DNA of 64,000 bases from Streptomyces sp. NBC_00162 (GTDB lineage: Bacteria; Actinomycetota; Actinomycetes; Streptomycetales; Streptomycetaceae), in contig NZ_CP102509.1 in assembly GCF_024611995.1 (NCBI RefSeq), forward strand, positions 3,782,001 through 3,846,000, written 5' to 3'. Made by a program: the position numbers and the translations under genes. This document shows positions 25,148 through 35,372 of this stretch, in pieces. The first letter of the stretch is position 1. Each line of letters begins with the position of its first letter. Under the pieces are notes generated by a model. It was given only the letters and a program-made list of their open reading frames with translations, searched no databases and was not told where the DNA came from.

Positions 25148-25840
25148 ATGACATTCGTACAGATAATCGATTACAAGACCAGTCGGCAGGACGACCTCAA
25201 TCAGCTGCTGGACCGGTACGTCTCGCAGAGCCAGGGCAAGCGCACGGTCACCCACAGCATCATGGGCAAGGACCGCGAGAACGAGAACCACTACGTGGAA
25301 CTGGTCGAATTCCCCTCGTACGAAGACGCCATGAAGAACTCTCATCTTCCGGAGACGGACAAGATGTTCCAGGAGATGGTGGCCCTCTGCGACGGGATGC
25401 CCAGCTTCACCAACCTGGACGTGGTCCGCGACGAGCACCTCAACAAGCTCATGGTGGACAAGATGTTCGACGAGATCGCCATGAAGGGGAATCTCGGCGT
25501 CATCGACGAGATCTTCGCGTCCGGCTACATCGACCACGACACGATGAAGGCCGAGGAGAGCGTCACCGGCCGCGACGTCATCCGGCAGGACGTCACGATG
25601 TGGCGCAACGCGTTCGACTTCACCTTCGACACGAAGGCGCAGCTGGCCGAGGGCGACTACGTCACCACGGTGTGGACCTGGACGGGCACGCACAAGGGCG
25701 AGTTCATGGGTATCGCGCCGACCGGCAAGCGCTGCACCATGACCGGCACCACGACCTTCCGATGTCAGGACGGAATGATCGCGGAGGGCTGGTGGCACAT
25801 GGACGCCATGGGCCTGATGCGCCAACTGGGCGCCCTGTAG
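25148..25840 (+). CDS. Two-domain protein: ABM-like N-terminus and SnoaL-like cyclase/ester cyclase C-terminus
   Basis: A 230-residue protein. Residues 1-95 look like an antibiotic-biosynthesis-monooxygenase (ferredoxin-like) domain (QIIDYKTSRQDDLNQLLDRY, then HYVELVEFPSYEDAM). Residues ~100-230 look like a SnoaL-type cone-shaped domain (IDEIFASGYIDHD, VWTWTGTHKGEFMGI, EGWWHMDAMGLMRQL). Catalysis by either half is not certain, and no polyketide genes are near. The start at 25148 has GGGAG about 6 nt upstream; an earlier ATG at 25094 is poorer. The gene converges on groEL1 with a strong terminator between. Confidence 0.78.
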   Translation: MTFVQIIDYKTSRQDDLNQLLDRYVSQSQGKRTVTHSIMGKDRENENHYVELVEFPSYEDAMKNSHLPETDKMFQEMVALCDGMPSFTNLDVVRDEHLNKLMVDKMFDEIAMKGNLGVIDEIFASGYIDHDTMKAEESVTGRDVIRQDVTMWRNAFDFTFDTKAQLAEGDYVTTVWTWTGTHKGEFMGIAPTGKRCTMTGTTTFRCQDGMIAEGWWHMDAMGLMRQLGAL

Positions 25841-25896
25841 CCCCCGCACACGAGCCCTCGCCCACGGGCCCTCACGGACAAGCCCTCACACACGGG

Positions 25897-25930
25897 AAGG
25901 CCCCGTTCCGCAGATGCGGAACGGGGCCTT
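25897..25930. terminator. Bidirectional terminator before groEL1
   Basis: A perfect 15-bp stem (AAGGCCCCGTTCCGC with its complement; 25897-25911 and 25916-25930) with loop AGAT stands between converging genes, 17 nt after the groEL1 stop. Confidence 0.85.
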
Positions 25931-25947
25931 CTCAGCGCGGTGCTCGA

Positions 25948-27585
<1,638 letters not shown>

Positions 27586-27708
27586 TCAGCCCTCTCGTTG
27601 CGATCCCCGGCCGCTCACCGCGACCGCCTAGAACGAACTACGCCCCTCGCCGCCCGGCATCAGCAGGGGTGACCAGGGGCGTAGCTCAAAGCAAAACTGG
27701 AGAAGTGA

Positions 27709-28017
27709 TTACTTCTCGACGATCGCGAGCACGTCGCGGGCCGAGAGGACGAGGTACTCCTCGCCGTTGTACTTCACTTCGGTGCCGCCGTACTTGGAGT
27801 ACAGGACGACGTCGCCGACGGTGACGTCCAGCGGGAGACGCTGACCGTCCTCGAAGCGGCCCGGGCCCACGGCAAGGACGACGCCCTCCTGGGGCTTCTC
27901 CTTCGCGGTGTCCGGGATGACCAGGCCAGAGGCCGTGGTCTGCTCGGCGTCGAGCGGCTGGACCACAATGCGGTCCTCAAGCGGCTTGATGGCAACCTTG
28001 GAGCTGGTGGTCGTCAC
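27709..28017 (-). CDS. groES: Co-chaperonin GroES
   Basis: The 102-residue cap of the GroEL chamber. The mobile loop lies in [17 protein letters not shown] and the beta-barrel in [17 protein letters not shown]. It is the first gene of the groES-groEL1 unit; promoter and two CIRCE elements are just upstream, so expression is expected to rise on heat shock through loss of HrcA repression. Confidence 0.97.
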   Translation of the reverse strand: MTTTSSKVAIKPLEDRIVVQPLDAEQTTASGLVIPDTAKEKPQEGVVLAVGPGRFEDGQRLPLDVTVGDVVLYSKYGGTEVKYNGEEYLVLSARDVLAIVEK

Positions 28018-28113
28018 GATCCGACCTCCCCCTTCGGAGATCCGGGGTTAACTGTCTGAGGTGGCGACCAGGTCGATCCGTCGTCGCGGGTGCCGGATCT
28101 GCCTGTCGCTGTG

Positions 28114-28140
28114 TTGGCACTCACCAGGGGCGAGTGCCAG
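28114..28140. promoter_or_regulatory. CIRCE operator 1 (HrcA site)
   Basis: TTGGCACTC, nine bases, GAGTGCCAG matches the CIRCE consensus TTAGCACTC-N9-GAGTGCTAA with two changes. It overlaps the expected start of groES transcription. Confidence 0.93.
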
Positions 28141-28145
28141 ATGCG

Positions 28146-28175
28146 ACACTATTCCGGCGATTAGCACTCGGTCAA
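28146..28175 (-). promoter_or_regulatory. groES-groEL1 promoter
   Basis: On the minus strand TTGACC (28175-28170) and TAGTGT (28151-28146) are separated by 18 nt. The -35 lies inside the spacer of CIRCE 2, and the -10 lies between the two operators, so HrcA bound to either site would block RNA polymerase. Confidence 0.75.
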
Positions 28176-28187
28176 GCGGAGTGCCAA
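28161..28187. promoter_or_regulatory. CIRCE operator 2 (HrcA site)
   Basis: TTAGCACTC, nine bases, GAGTGCCAA matches the CIRCE consensus with one change. Centre-to-centre distance to operator 1 is 47 nt. Confidence 0.95.
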
Positions 28188-28274
28188 TTCCCGCCCACGG
28201 GCGTTGCGCGGACCGGCCCCCGAAACCCTTAAATCCCGGGCGTACGGGCGTTCGATCTCACTACTCTTCGCGTC

Positions 28275-28751
28275 ATGACCAGGACGAACTCCGGTGTGCG
28301 GTGGCGGCACGGCATCCCGATCGCGGTCGGCCTCGCGGCCGGGATCTACATGCTGTCGGGCTCCGTGCCGCGGCTGGTGGCGCAGGTGGCCGGGGTGGAG
28401 GGCGCCTTCGTCGCCACGCGGTGCGCGGAGGAGCGGGACTCGGACGGGGACCGGCACTGGATGTGCGAGGGCTCCTTCGCCGCCGGCGACGGATCGTTCA
28501 CCATCCCCCGGGTCGAGGTCGACACCGCTTTCGACACCCGTCCGGACGGGCCGCAGACCGCATTCGTCCTCGGGCCGTCCGCCGGCACGGCCGTGCAGCC
28601 CGGCGTCTTCGTCTGGCTGGGGCCCGGGGCAGTGGGGGTGCTCTCCCTCGCCTTTCCCGCGTGGGCCGTCGCAGCGGCCTCCCGGGACGCCCTCGCCCGG
28701 CGCCGGAGCCGCGGCCCCTCCCTCGCCGGACAAGCCGGGCAGGCCGGGTAG
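28275..28751 (+). CDS. Putative membrane protein, unknown function
   Basis: A 158-residue protein with an N-terminal hydrophobic segment (about 13-30), an extracytoplasmic middle part with Cys50 and Cys64 that could form a disulphide, and a second hydrophobic segment (about 110-135) followed by an Arg-rich cytoplasmic tail. No family recognised. TACTCT at 28262-28267 lies 7 nt before the ATG, so the transcript may be leaderless. It is divergent from groES. Confidence 0.65.
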   Translation: MTRTNSGVRWRHGIPIAVGLAAGIYMLSGSVPRLVAQVAGVEGAFVATRCAEERDSDGDRHWMCEGSFAAGDGSFTIPRVEVDTAFDTRPDGPQTAFVLGPSAGTAVQPGVFVWLGPGAVGVLSLAFPAWAVAAASRDALARRRSRGPSLAGQAGQAG

Positions 28752-28799
28752 GTACGGGTACTCAGGCGGGGGCGCCGCCGCGTCGGCACACTGGCCGGC

Positions 28800-29192
28800 A
28801 TGGCGACGACACGCGACCGCGAGCCCGTGTACTGGGCCGCCGACCTCATCCTGGCCGTCCTCACGCTCGCGGTCCTCGCCGTGGCCCTGTTCGTCGGATG
28901 GGCCTACGTCACCTTCGGCGCGTGGGGCGGGACCGAGGCCTTCCCCGACTCCGCCCCGACCGGCGCGCTGGTCTTCGTCGGCGTCCTGAGTTCGGTCGCC
29001 GCCGCCGCGTCCTTCGGCTTCTTCCGGCTGCGCGCCGGCATCGCCGGCACCCTGCACGGCGGAGCCTGCATCCTGCTCATCGGACTCCTCGTGGTCCTGG
29101 CGGGCGGACCCGGGGAACCGGTACCTGCCCCCACCCGCCAGGCCCCGAACTGCCACAGCGGCGGCGGCCACACCGACTGCCTGGGCGGCTGA
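28800..29192 (+). CDS. Putative membrane protein, unknown function
   Basis: A 130-residue protein with three hydrophobic segments (about 15-40, 55-72, 84-102) and a short tail with two Cys residues (NCHSGGGHTDC) that probably faces outside. It resembles other small integral proteins of actinomycetes but I assign no function. It starts 48 nt after the previous gene; no good Shine-Dalgarno is visible. Confidence 0.6.
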   Translation: MATTRDREPVYWAADLILAVLTLAVLAVALFVGWAYVTFGAWGGTEAFPDSAPTGALVFVGVLSSVAAAASFGFFRLRAGIAGTLHGGACILLIGLLVVLAGGPGEPVPAPTRQAPNCHSGGGHTDCLGG

Positions 29193-29240
29193 ACCGAGGC
29201 CGACGGGAGGGCGCATTGCCTGATATGTGAGGCTTGGTCG

Positions 29241-29921
29241 GTGCACATCCTCGTGGTCGAAGACGAAGAAGGCCTCGCCGAGTCCCTGCGGCGCGGCCTG
29301 TCCGCCGACGGGCACCTGGTCGAGGTCGCGCACGACGGCCACCGCGGCCTGGACCTCGCCCTCGCCGGCGGCCCGTACGACGTGGTCCTCCTCGACCTGA
29401 TGCTCCCGGGCATGAGCGGCTACGAGATCTGCACCCGGATGCGCGCCCACGGTGACACCACCCCGGTGCTGATGCTCACCGCCCGGGACGGCGAGTACGA
29501 CGAGGCCGAGGGCCTGGACTCCGGGGCCGACGACTACCTCACCAAGCCGTTCTCCTTCGTGGTCCTCGCCGCCCGCATCCGGGCGCTGGCCCGCCGCGCC
29601 GGCGCCCCCGACCGCACCACCCTCCAGGCCGGCGACCTCCTCCTCGACCCACAGGGCCGCCGCTGCCGCCGCGGCGACCGCGACATCGAGCTCACCGCCC
29701 GCGAACTCGGCGTACTGGCCTGCCTGATGGAGCAGCCCGGACGGGCCGTCGCCAAGCAGGACATCCTCGACGAGGTCTGGGACACCCCGCACGGCATCGA
29801 CCCGAACATCGTCGAGGTGTACGTCTCCTCGCTGCGCAGGAAGATCGACGCACCGTTCGGCCGCCGCTCGATCCTCACCGTCCACGGGACCGGCTACCGG
29901 ATGGCCCCCGACGGTGGCTAG
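29241..29921 (+). CDS. Two-component response regulator, OmpR/PhoB family
   Basis: A 226-residue regulator: receiver domain (about 1-115) with acidic pair EDE, phosphorylatable Asp52 (VVLLDLMLPG) and Lys in LTKPF, then a winged-helix DNA-binding domain (about 130-222; LTARELGVLACLMEQPGR, NIVEVYVSSLRRKI). The start is GTG at 29241. Its last 8 nt overlap the histidine kinase gene, so the two are translationally coupled. Confidence 0.95.
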   Translation: MHILVVEDEEGLAESLRRGLSADGHLVEVAHDGHRGLDLALAGGPYDVVLLDLMLPGMSGYEICTRMRAHGDTTPVLMLTARDGEYDEAEGLDSGADDYLTKPFSFVVLAARIRALARRAGAPDRTTLQAGDLLLDPQGRRCRRGDRDIELTARELGVLACLMEQPGRAVAKQDILDEVWDTPHGIDPNIVEVYVSSLRRKIDAPFGRRSILTVHGTGYRMAPDGG

Positions 29922-31311
29922 TACGGTCCGCGCACGATCGGCGATGGCCGCCGCCCTCGCGATGGCCGCCGTCCTGGCCACCGGCGGGCTGTGGCTGTAC
30001 ACCCTGCTGCGGGCCAACCTGCTGGACAACACCACCGGCCGCACCGAGCTCGCCGCCCGCAAGGTCGCCGCCCAGGTCGACAGCCGGACCCTGCCGCGCG
30101 GCGGCCGGCTGCCCGCGCCCGAACGCGGGGTGGACCTGGTGCTCGTACGGGACGCCCAGGGGCGCACGGTGGCGACCAGCGGGGATCCGGCGGACACCCC
30201 GGACCTCGGCGAGCTGCGCCCGGGGCCGGATGGCGGCTCGCGCGCCGGCGCGGGGGACGGTTCGGGGGACGACTCCCGGTCGGCCGTACTGGCTCCCGAG
30301 CGCCCCGGCGCGGAGCGGCGCGTGGCGGTCGCGGTCGAGACGGCCGGTCCGCCGGGGGCGCACGCCCCCCACACCGTGTACGCCATGACCGTGCTCGGCG
30401 ACGTGGACGACGCGACCGGGGCGGTCGCGGCCGGACTGCTGGCGGGCGCGCCCCCGCTGATCGGCTTCGCCGCGGCCCTGGCCTGGTGGGTGACCGGGCA
30501 CGCGCTGCGCCCGGTGACCGCCATCCGCAGCGAACTGTCCGCGGTCACCGCGAGCGAGCTGGACCGGCGGGTTCCGGACCCGGGCGGGGCGGACGAGATC
30601 GCGCAGCTGGCCCGGACCGTCAACGACACCCTGGACCGGCTGGAACGCGCCGACGCCCGGCAGCGGCAGTTCACCGCGGACGCCTCGCACGAGCTGCGCA
30701 ATCCGCTGGCCGCCGTCCGGTCCCGGCTGGAGGTGGCGCTGGCCATGGACCGCCCCGACCGGGAGTCGGTGGCCGCCGCGCTGGCCGACACCGAACGGCT
30801 CCAGCGGATCGCGGCGGACCTGCTCTTGCTGGCCCGCCTCGACGGCGGACCAGGACCGCGGAGCGAGCCGGTGGACCTGGCACTGCTCGCCGCGGAGGAC
30901 GTGGCGCGCCGGGGCGGCCCCCGGGTGGCGCTGCGGCTGGACGCGCGGGCGCCCGTACCGGCCGCCGGAGACCCGGCGCGGCTGGAGCGCGCGCTGGCCA
31001 ATCTGGTGGACAACGCCCTGCGCTACGCCCGCGCGGAGGTCGTGGTGCGGGCGGCGGCGGACACGGCCGCAGGACGCGGCTGGGCGGTGCTGGAGGTCGC
31101 GGACGACGGTCCGGGGATCCCGGAGGCGGACCGGGACCGGGTGTTCGAGCGGTTCGTACGCCTGGACGCGGACCGGGGGCGGGCCAGCGGCGGGACGGGG
31201 CTGGGCCTCGCCATCGCCCGGGAGATCGCGCGGGCGCACGGGGGCGACGTACGGGCGCTGCCGGCGCCCGGCGGGGGCGCGCGGCTGGTACTGCGCATCC
31301 CGCGCCGATAG
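29914..31311 (+). CDS. Sensor histidine kinase
   Basis: A 465-residue membrane kinase, partner of the upstream regulator. Membrane helices at about 10-33 and 172-193 bracket an extracytoplasmic sensor of ~135 residues; a HAMP linker (about 194-247) follows, then the H box FTADASHELRNPLAA with His259, N box NLVDNALRYA, and G boxes DDGPGIPEADRDRVF and GGTGLGLAIAREI. The signal is unknown. The GTG start overlaps the regulator stop. The next two genes (LCP, RodA/FtsW) act on the cell wall, which suggests an envelope signal (inference). Confidence 0.93.
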   Translation: MASTVRARSAMAAALAMAAVLATGGLWLYTLLRANLLDNTTGRTELAARKVAAQVDSRTLPRGGRLPAPERGVDLVLVRDAQGRTVATSGDPADTPDLGELRPGPDGGSRAGAGDGSGDDSRSAVLAPERPGAERRVAVAVETAGPPGAHAPHTVYAMTVLGDVDDATGAVAAGLLAGAPPLIGFAAALAWWVTGHALRPVTAIRSELSAVTASELDRRVPDPGGADEIAQLARTVNDTLDRLERADARQRQFTADASHELRNPLAAVRSRLEVALAMDRPDRESVAAALADTERLQRIAADLLLLARLDGGPGPRSEPVDLALLAAEDVARRGGPRVALRLDARAPVPAAGDPARLERALANLVDNALRYARAEVVVRAAADTAAGRGWAVLEVADDGPGIPEADRDRVFERFVRLDADRGRASGGTGLGLAIAREIARAHGGDVRALPAPGGGARLVLRIPRR

Positions 31312-31375
31312 GCCATCTCCTCAGGACACTGACACTCAGGATTCCTTCAGCGCCCCTCCCCCACCATCGACAGGC

Positions 31376-32581
31376 ATGAGCGCGCACCGGAGGAAGACGA
31401 CTGCCCCAGGCCACCGGCTCTCCCGCCGGCGGCGGCTCGGCCGCACCCTGCTGATCACCGGCTGCGCGCTGGTGGTCACGGCGGGCGGCGGCGCCTGGTA
31501 CCTGTACCGGGACCTGGCCGCCGGCATCGGCAGCTCCAAGGCCCTGGAAGGCGCCGAGAAGTCGGCGTCCGGCGATGTGAACGTCCTGCTCATGGGCCTG
31601 GACAGCCGAAAGGACCAGAACGGCCAGGACCTGCCGGACGACGTCCTCGACAAGCTGCACGCCGGAAGTTCGGACATCGGCGGCTACAACGCGAACACCC
31701 TGATCCTGCTCCACGTGCCCGGCGACGGCAGCCAGGCGAAGGCCTTCTCGGTCCCGCGCGACGACTTCGTCGAGATAGCGGGCCACGGCAAGGACAAGAT
31801 CAAGAAGGCGTACGGGCTGGCGAAGGAGAAGAAGCAGGAGCAGCTCGCCGCGCGGGGGGTCAACGACAGCCGGCAGCTGGAGCGCGAGGGCCGTGAGGCG
31901 GGGCGCAAGGCGCAGATCGAGACGGTACGGAACTTCCTGGGGGTCCCGATCGATCACTTCGCCGAGCTGAACCTGGCCGGTTTCTACCACCTCGCCGATG
32001 CCCTGGGCGGTGTACCGGTGTGCCTGAACAAGGCGGTGAAGGACAAGTACTCCGGCGCGGACTTCCCGGCGGGCCCGCAGACCCTCGACGGACAGCAGTC
32101 GCTGGCCTTCGTGCGCCAGCGGCACGGCCTGGACATGGGGGACCTGGACCGGACGAAGAGGCAGCAGGCCTTCCTCGCTGGCGCGACGAAGAAGCTGAAC
32201 TCGGCCGGGACCTTCACCGACCCGGTGAAGCTGATGAGGCTGATCGACGCCGCGAAACAGGACGTGGTGACGGACGAGGGCTGGGATCTGCTGTCGTTCG
32301 TGAAGCAGGCGAAGAACCTGTCCGGTGGGAAGGTCCACTTCACGACACTTCCCGTCGAGCGCTTCGGAAGGAACCATGGGGAGGACATCAACGTCGTAGA
32401 TGATATGAAGATAAAGCGCCTCATTGCCGAGCAGATCGGGCCGAAGACCCCTGCGAGCCCGAGCGCACCGGGCGCCGCGTCCTCCTCACCGCCGTCGTCC
32501 TCACCGTCACCCTCGCCCGCCCCCGCGTCCGCATCCACATCCACGCCCACGGACGGCGGCGGCATCCCGTGCGTGGACTGA
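31376..32581 (+). CDS. LytR-CpsA-Psr (LCP) family cell-wall glycopolymer ligase
   Basis: A 401-residue type II membrane protein. A basic N-terminus and one membrane helix (about 20-42) precede the LCP domain: VNVLLMGLDSR, NANTLILLHV, KAFSVPRDDFVEI, and later FAELNLAGFYHLADALGGV, then GQQSLAFVRQRHG, which carry the conserved Asp/Arg residues that bind polyprenyl pyrophosphate. A Ser/Pro/Ala-rich tail ends GGGIPCVD. LCP enzymes attach teichoic or other polymers to peptidoglycan. It lies 64 nt after the kinase gene and overlaps the next gene by 13 nt. Confidence 0.92.
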   Translation: MSAHRRKTTAPGHRLSRRRRLGRTLLITGCALVVTAGGGAWYLYRDLAAGIGSSKALEGAEKSASGDVNVLLMGLDSRKDQNGQDLPDDVLDKLHAGSSDIGGYNANTLILLHVPGDGSQAKAFSVPRDDFVEIAGHGKDKIKKAYGLAKEKKQEQLAARGVNDSRQLEREGREAGRKAQIETVRNFLGVPIDHFAELNLAGFYHLADALGGVPVCLNKAVKDKYSGADFPAGPQTLDGQQSLAFVRQRHGLDMGDLDRTKRQQAFLAGATKKLNSAGTFTDPVKLMRLIDAAKQDVVTDEGWDLLSFVKQAKNLSGGKVHFTTLPVERFGRNHGEDINVVDDMKIKRLIAEQIGPKTPASPSAPGAASSSPPSSSPSPSPAPASASTSTPTDGGGIPCVD

Positions 32582-33966
32582 AACCCCTGACGACGGCGGG
32601 CTCCCGCCGCCGCACCGAGGCGATGCTCCTGGTCCTGGTCCTCATGATCGCCGTCTTCGGCCACGCCGCGGCGGGGCTCGCCATGAACGACGAGCTGCCG
32701 CCCAACCTCGCCGGCTTCACGATCAGCATGACGCTGCTCTCGCTGGTCGGACACCTGGGCATCCGCCGGTTCGCGGCGTACGCGGACCCGCTGGTCTTCC
32801 CGCTCGCCATGCTGCTGACCGGGCTGGGGCTGGTGCTGATCCACCGCCTCGACCAGGGCTACATCGAGCGGTACGGCTCGGACGCGAACGCCCCGGGCCA
32901 GCTGATGTGGACGGTGGTCGGCGTCGCCGCCTGCATCGCGGTGGTGGCGCTGCTGCGCGACCACCGGCTGCTGCAGCGGTTCATCTACATCACGATGGCC
33001 GTCGCGCTGGTGCTGCTGATCGCACCGGCGTTCTCACCCGCGGACACGTACGGCGCCAAGCGGTGGATCATCCTCTTCGGGTTCTCGCTACAGCCCGGCG
33101 AGTTCGTGAAGATCATGATCGCGATCTTCTTCGCCGGCTACCTGGTCATCCACCGCGACTCGCTGGCACTGACGGGCCGGAAGTTCCTCGGCATGCGGCT
33201 GCCCCCGATGCGCCAGCTCGGCCCCATCGTCACGGTGTGGATCGTCTCGATGCTGGTGCTGGTCTTCGAGCGAGACCTGGGTACGTCGCTGATCTTCTTC
33301 GGCGTCTTCGTGGTGATGCTCTACGTGGCCACCGAACGCACCAGCTGGATCGTGTGCGGCCTGTTCATGGCGGCGGCGGGCGCGTTCGTGGTGGGCTCGA
33401 CGGAACCGCACGTCAAGGCACGTGTGGCGGCCTGGCTCGACCCGCTCTCCGTCTACTGGCCGACCCCGCCCCCGGGCATCACCTCGGACCAGTCGGCGCA
33501 AGCCCTGTTCAGCTTCGGCACGGGCGGCATCTCGGGGACCGGCCTCGGCATGGGCAACCCGGAGCTGATCAAGTTCGCGGGCCGCAGCGACTTCATCCTG
33601 ACCACGGTGGGCGAGGAACTCGGCCTGGCCGGGGTCATGGCGGTCCTGATCCTGTACGCGCTCCTCGTACAGCGGGGGCTCCGGATGGCCCTCGCCGCCC
33701 GCGACCCCTTCGGCAAGCTCCTGGCGGTGGGCCTCGCCTCGGCGCTGGCCCTCCAGGTCTTCGTGGTCGCGGGCGGCGTCACGGGCCTGATCCCCCTGAC
33801 GGGCAAGGCCCTCCCCTTCCTGGCCAAGGGCGGCTCGTCCCTCCTGGCCAACTGGATCATGGTCGCCCTGCTGCTCCGCATCAGCGACAGCGCGGAACGC
33901 CAACGCGAGGCGGACGCCCGCGGCCCGGTGGAAACGACGATCACCCCAACGGTGTCGGCGGCGTAG
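32569..33966 (+). CDS. RodA/FtsW/SpoVE-family peptidoglycan polymerase
   Basis: A 465-residue SEDS protein with about ten membrane helices. Characteristic segments are GAKRWIILFGFSLQPGEFVKI, VFERDLGTSLIFFGVF, and in the last third GTGLGMGNPELIKFAGRSDFI followed by TVGEELGLAGVMAVL. SEDS proteins polymerise lipid II with a partner PBP; no PBP gene follows here. The GTG start at 32569 overlaps the end of the LCP gene, so the two are coupled. Which morphogenetic process it serves (elongation, division, sporulation) cannot be told. Confidence 0.93.
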   Translation: MRGLKPLTTAGSRRRTEAMLLVLVLMIAVFGHAAAGLAMNDELPPNLAGFTISMTLLSLVGHLGIRRFAAYADPLVFPLAMLLTGLGLVLIHRLDQGYIERYGSDANAPGQLMWTVVGVAACIAVVALLRDHRLLQRFIYITMAVALVLLIAPAFSPADTYGAKRWIILFGFSLQPGEFVKIMIAIFFAGYLVIHRDSLALTGRKFLGMRLPPMRQLGPIVTVWIVSMLVLVFERDLGTSLIFFGVFVVMLYVATERTSWIVCGLFMAAAGAFVVGSTEPHVKARVAAWLDPLSVYWPTPPPGITSDQSAQALFSFGTGGISGTGLGMGNPELIKFAGRSDFILTTVGEELGLAGVMAVLILYALLVQRGLRMALAARDPFGKLLAVGLASALALQVFVVAGGVTGLIPLTGKALPFLAKGGSSLLANWIMVALLLRISDSAERQREADARGPVETTITPTVSAA

Positions 33967-34230
33967 CGCGCGGGCTCCGGGGCGCTTCGCCGAGGCGGGG
34001 TCTCCGCCCCCCTCTCACCACACAGCGGGGCGGCGGTTGCCCACCCGCCCCCCTCGGCGGCGAGACCGAGGCCGGGCATGTTGCCGGGCGGGGTCGGGGC
34101 CGACCGCATCCCCCTCGGGCGGGTCGGCCTGCTGGTCGTTGGGGGGCCGTCAGCCTGATCGGACGGCCGGCTGGGGGCGATGCCTTCAGGAATCAGCGAC
34201 CAGGACAGCGTGCGGTACCCCCACCGCGGG
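33967..34230. other. Intergenic region of ~260 nt, no gene recognised
   Basis: It lies between converging genes, is very G/C-rich with runs of C and G and several short inverted repeats, and shows no ORF with a start signal, no tRNA and no clear attachment site. It marks the left boundary of the accessory-looking block of regulators at 34.2-36.6 kb. Confidence 0.4.
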
Positions 34231-34989
34231 TCAGGCGTCGAAGTCGTACTCCAGCACGTAGGACGCGGAGTCGAGAGTCATCTCGTTCACCTCGACGGCC
34301 CGCCCTCCTTGGGCGAATGCGGTGCGGACGATCTGGATGACAGGGGTGCCCATCGAGAGCGAGAGTCGCTCGGCCTCGGCTGTCGAAGGCATGCGGGAGC
34401 GGACCTCCTCGCGGAAGTGGACCGGCTCGTGGCCCAGTTCGGCCAGGCGTGCGTACGTCCCGCCAGGGCCGGTGCCGACGTGAGTGATCGCGGATTCACC
34501 GACGACTTCCGCCGGCAGGTGGGACGTCGCGAACAGCACCGGCTTGCCATCGAGTACGAAGCGGCGGCCACGCACCCAGACCGGAGTGCCGGGCAGAACG
34601 CCGAGGGCGTCGGCGACTCGGTCGCTCGCCCCTTCTTCACGCACCTCGATCTGGTCGACGACGAGTTCGCGGTCTTCGGTATCGGCGGACCAGATGGACC
34701 GGCCCGACCCCCACTGCTCCTGTGCCAACCGCTGGACGCCGCGCCGCCGCAAGGGCCTGAAGGCTCGCACGAAAACGCCGGCACCCTTCCGCGCCTCCGC
34801 AAGGCCTTCGTTCTGAAGTACGGCGAGGGCCTGGCGTGCGGTCATCCGGGCGACCTCGTAGGTGGCCATGAGGTCGTTCTCACCCGGCAGGCGGTCGCCC
34901 GGACCGTACTCGCCCGACTGGATAGCCGTCCTCAGCGCATCCGCGATCCGCTGGTACTTCGGCTGACGGGCACCGCCCTGGCTGGTCAT
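34231..34989 (-). CDS. GntR-family regulator with UTRA effector domain
   Basis: A 252-residue HutC/YvoA-type repressor. The N-terminal winged helix (about 10-75) has KYQRIADALRTAIQSGEYG, then ARMTARQALAVLQNEGL; the UTRA domain (about 95-245) shows VWVRGRRFVLDGKPVLFATS and a C-terminal region EVNEMTLDSASYVLEYDFDA. The ligand is unknown. It is divergent from a small gene, and the palindrome at 35039-35052 lies between. Base composition is a little lower in G+C than neighbours, so acquisition is possible. Confidence 0.9.
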   Translation of the reverse strand: MTSQGGARQPKYQRIADALRTAIQSGEYGPGDRLPGENDLMATYEVARMTARQALAVLQNEGLAEARKGAGVFVRAFRPLRRRGVQRLAQEQWGSGRSIWSADTEDRELVVDQIEVREEGASDRVADALGVLPGTPVWVRGRRFVLDGKPVLFATSHLPAEVVGESAITHVGTGPGGTYARLAELGHEPVHFREEVRSRMPSTAEAERLSLSMGTPVIQIVRTAFAQGGRAVEVNEMTLDSASYVLEYDFDA

Positions 34990-35038
34990 GAACCCATCAC
35001 TCCTTCGCCTCTCCAGACACCCTAGGACCAGAGGCAGG

Positions 35039-35052
35039 CCTCACGAGTGAGG
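35039..35052. promoter_or_regulatory. Palindrome between GntR gene and small divergent gene
   Basis: CCTCACGAGTGAGG is a perfect 14-bp palindrome. It overlaps the Shine-Dalgarno of the small gene (GAGGAG), so a bound repressor would affect that gene. Assignment to the GntR protein is a guess. Confidence 0.3.
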
Positions 35053-35063
35053 AGTCATCCCCC

Positions 35064-35372
35064 ATGCTTCAGATCTACTCGACCGGGCGCTGGTCGGCTG
35101 GGAGCGATTCCTCGGCACGTTTGAGGCAGTGCCCGATGAGTGAGCGCTACGGGTACGTCCCGCATCGGCTCCTGCGGCACCGCGTCCGCGACATCGCTTC
35201 CGGCACCGAGGGCGAGCTGATGGCCGTGATCAACGAGAACGTCTCGGACTCCGCCTTGCGCGAGCACTGGGTGGAGCTGGCCTACATCCGCGGCGCCTCC
35301 GGTCGCGAATTCACCACCGCGGTCGGCAACATCGAGCGTGCCGCCGTCCCGCCGGGTGCGCCTCCGGGCTAA
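35064..35372 (+). CDS. Small protein of unknown function next to GntR regulator
   Basis: A 102-residue soluble protein, no motif recognised. The ATG at 35064 has GAGGAG 9 nt upstream. A second start at 35136 (MSERYGYVPHRLLRHRVRD) would give 78 residues and begins where the sequence looks most protein-like (charged, helical). Its end overlaps the end of the convergent DUF2867 gene by 4 nt. Possible target of the adjacent GntR regulator. Confidence 0.55.
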   Translation: MLQIYSTGRWSAGSDSSARLRQCPMSERYGYVPHRLLRHRVRDIASGTEGELMAVINENVSDSALREHWVELAYIRGASGREFTTAVGNIERAAVPPGAPPG

